A stretch of 15,154 nucleotides of DNA from Saprospiraceae bacterium (GTDB taxonomy: Bacteria; Bacteroidota; Bacteroidia; Chitinophagales; Saprospiraceae), in NCBI GenBank assembly GCA_016787375.1, contig JAEUUM010000553.1:1-15154 (forward strand). The letters run 5' to 3'. A model generated the notes under the pieces. That model did not search any database, was not told the DNA's origin, and was given only the letters and a program-made list of their open reading frames with translations. A program made the position numbers and the translations under genes. Positions 13,526 to 15,154 of this stretch are shown here, piece after piece; positions within the stretch are counted from its first letter, which is position 1, and each line of letters opens with the position of its first letter.

Positions 13526-15154
13526 TTTTTGAAATTTGACTTGTTGTTTATGAAGGATGGATTAAATCCTTTGATTACATTTGGCATAACCGTATCATTG
13601 AAATTTTGCATTGCGTCTGCCAGGTATGACTGAAGCTGAATAGAACCGTTACCTGGGAGATTATCAGCAATGTCTTTCATGTTAATGATGTGGGAAGGGA
13701 TTATTTTTGTAGTACTTCCTTCGTATTTCAGGACTTTGCTTAATCGTTCCAATGAAAATAAGACCTCAGGTTTTGTATTTATCATTGAAAATTGAAAAAC
13801 CATAGAGTAGTTGCTTTTATAAAATAGATCTGATGGTAATTTATCAAGGGGTTGAAGTATAACCCCATATTTTGTGATATTACTCCATTTTACAACATCA
13901 AACATTTTATCGGTGATATAGCTGTTCATAGCCCCAACCAACATGCCCTTAATTGATGATTCTTCCGGATTGCTCGCTCCATTACCGTTTGATGCAAATG
14001 AATTCCACTTGAGTTTTAGCTCAGGAGTGTCAAAGTAAGTTCTCAGGAATCCATCGACTGTCTCCTGTGAAACATTGTCAAATGCAAAACCCAGATATCC
14101 ATCATCTAATTTTTTAGGGAAAGAGGCTTTTGATCCATTACTTTCAAAAACTAGACCCAACGAGTAATCTTTTAAGTCATGAAAATCGAATTTCTCCTTT
14201 CCAAGGAAACTGTAAGTTGTTGCTAACACCTTAAAGTTCCCGGTTTCAATTCCGCCTTTATTTATATTAAACGACTTGGCATTGACGGTAGCGGTATCAA
14301 TTTTAATAGTTAAGTCCGCCATTTTATCCCGATAATTTGGATAATTTCCAGTGGTAAAATACCATCTAAACAATTCCATCTCATCCTTTTTACCCGACAG
14401 TTTTGATTCAAGACTGACTGATCGAGCCAAAATTGTTGTGCTCAGGTTAATGGACTTGTCTTCAAGCACCTTACTTGTAACAAATTTTGATTTTAAGTCA
14501 TTGTTTTGGTTGTTGTTTACATTTTGCTTTCTCTTTAATACCAACTGAACAACTATATAGCTCTCTTTCGGCCAGTCTGTATTTGCTTTCGCAAAGGCAG
14601 TTTTTTTGTCTCCACTAATCTGTGCATTGAAGTAATTTGTTGCAAACGAGTTACCCGAATTGGTTTTGCCAAAAGTGGAGACTTTAAGTTTGTATTCAAA
14701 GTTGTTGACAAAATCAGGCGGTATACATAAAAATTTTTCACCCAGGTATCCATTGTCCAAATTCAAAAATATTTCATTTTGAGCCAATGATTTGTTAAAT
14801 GCGAGATTTTTGTTGTTGGTTTGTATAGCCATCAAATCATTCTTCAAAGAACCCATGTTGTAAACAGGCGTAAATTTGCTTCCTTCTCGAAGTTGATTTT
14901 GGTTGAATGTTGGACTTACACCGGTCGGGTTATTTTGAGATCTGTGGAATGGTGAAATATTGCTTACCCACGCTTCATCAATGGTTTTTATTCCACAATC
15001 TGTGGTAAAGTTGACATGTCGTTCATCTACAAATACTTTATCGTCTTTTGTTTTGGCAAAGTCCCATGCATATCTGTTAAAATTGTTCACTCCGGCTAAT
15101 TCATTTTCATCCTTGTAACCTTGTTTTGCGTTTGCCTGGTTTTTTGATTGCTCT
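13522..15154 (-). CDS. Unrecognised protein (5' partial)
   Basis: The frame stays open to the right window edge with no Met upstream (the codons before the GTG at 15090 read GYKDENELAG), so the N-terminus lies outside and at least 543 residues are present. I do not recognise a family. The visible part is polar, rich in Asn, Lys, Ser and Phe, mixed alpha/beta, with no membrane segment, no Cys clusters and no catalytic motif I can name. Counting from the GTG codon, two similar stretches stand out: LDNGYLGEKF near 110 and LDDGYLGFAF near 325, possibly an internal duplication. The C-terminal part is more helical (about 380-520) and ends in a basic tail NKSNFKK. The stop overlaps the FN3 gene start by four bases, so the two products are probably made in step and may interact. 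Secretion cannot be judged without the N-terminus. Confidence 0.8.
   Translation of the reverse strand, partial: EQSKNQANAKQGYKDENELAGVNNFNRYAWDFAKTKDDKVFVDERHVNFTTDCGIKTIDEAWVSNISPFHRSQNNPTGVSPTFNQNQLREGSKFTPVYNMGSLKNDLMAIQTNNKNLAFNKSLAQNEIFLNLDNGYLGEKFLCIPPDFVNNFEYKLKVSTFGKTNSGNSFATNYFNAQISGDKKTAFAKANTDWPKESYIVVQLVLKRKQNVNNNQNNDLKSKFVTSKVLEDKSINLSTTILARSVSLESKLSGKKDEMELFRWYFTTGNYPNYRDKMADLTIKIDTATVNAKSFNINKGGIETGNFKVLATTYSFLGKEKFDFHDLKDYSLGLVFESNGSKASFPKKLDDGYLGFAFDNVSQETVDGFLRTYFDTPELKLKWNSFASNGNGASNPEESSIKGMLVGAMNSYITDKMFDVVKWSNITKYGVILQPLDKLPSDLFYKSNYSMVFQFSMINTKPEVLFSLERLSKVLKYEGSTTKIIPSHIINMKDIADNLPGNGSIQLQSYLADAMQNFNDTVMPNVIKGFNPSFINNKSNFKK

Overview
The window looks like chromosome from a member of the Bacteroidota, most likely the Saprospiria/Cytophagia side rather than gut Bacteroides. 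The evidence is AT-rich DNA, starts without clear Shine-Dalgarno sequences, promoters fitting the Bacteroidota pattern TTTG-N20-TAnnTTTG, a Por-type (type IX secretion) C-terminal sorting domain, a two-propeller LytS-type sensor kinase, and a tRNA without an encoded CCA. The genus cannot be fixed from the sequence alone.

Left block, + strand (1-3727): the end of an ABC exporter subunit with a degenerate nucleotide-binding domain (cut by the window edge), then an HlyD-type membrane fusion protein and a TolC-type outer membrane channel. Together they form a tripartite type I-like export operon. A tRNA-Phe(GAA) gene points at this operon from the other strand, and its terminator overlaps the tolC-like stop codon.

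Middle block, - strand (4026-5567): an ECF sigma factor, a small anti-sigma-like protein that appears to have lost its zinc ligands, and a DUF6624-type lipoprotein, probably one transcript from a promoter that would give a leaderless mRNA. Next, also on - (5755-9635), comes a two-component pair: a 1028-residue periplasmic-sensing LytS-type histidine kinase followed by its LytTR response regulator.

Right block, - strand (9825-15154): a cell-surface or secreted set. An unrecognised protein (N-terminus outside the window) is coupled by an ATGA overlap to a multi-FN3 exported protein, followed by an exported protein with six acidic MopE/EF-hand-like repeats and a type IX sorting tail. A long imperfect hairpin (9715-9759) separates this block from the kinase.

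No gene-free stretch exceeds 300 bases; the largest gaps (about 190 bases each at 3834-4025, 5568-5754 and 9636-9824) hold the promoters and hairpins listed. No insertion sequence, CRISPR array, phage gene or origin was seen. The points most worth checking are the degenerate ABC ATPase, the zinc-less anti-sigma candidate, and the unrecognised protein/FN3 pair.
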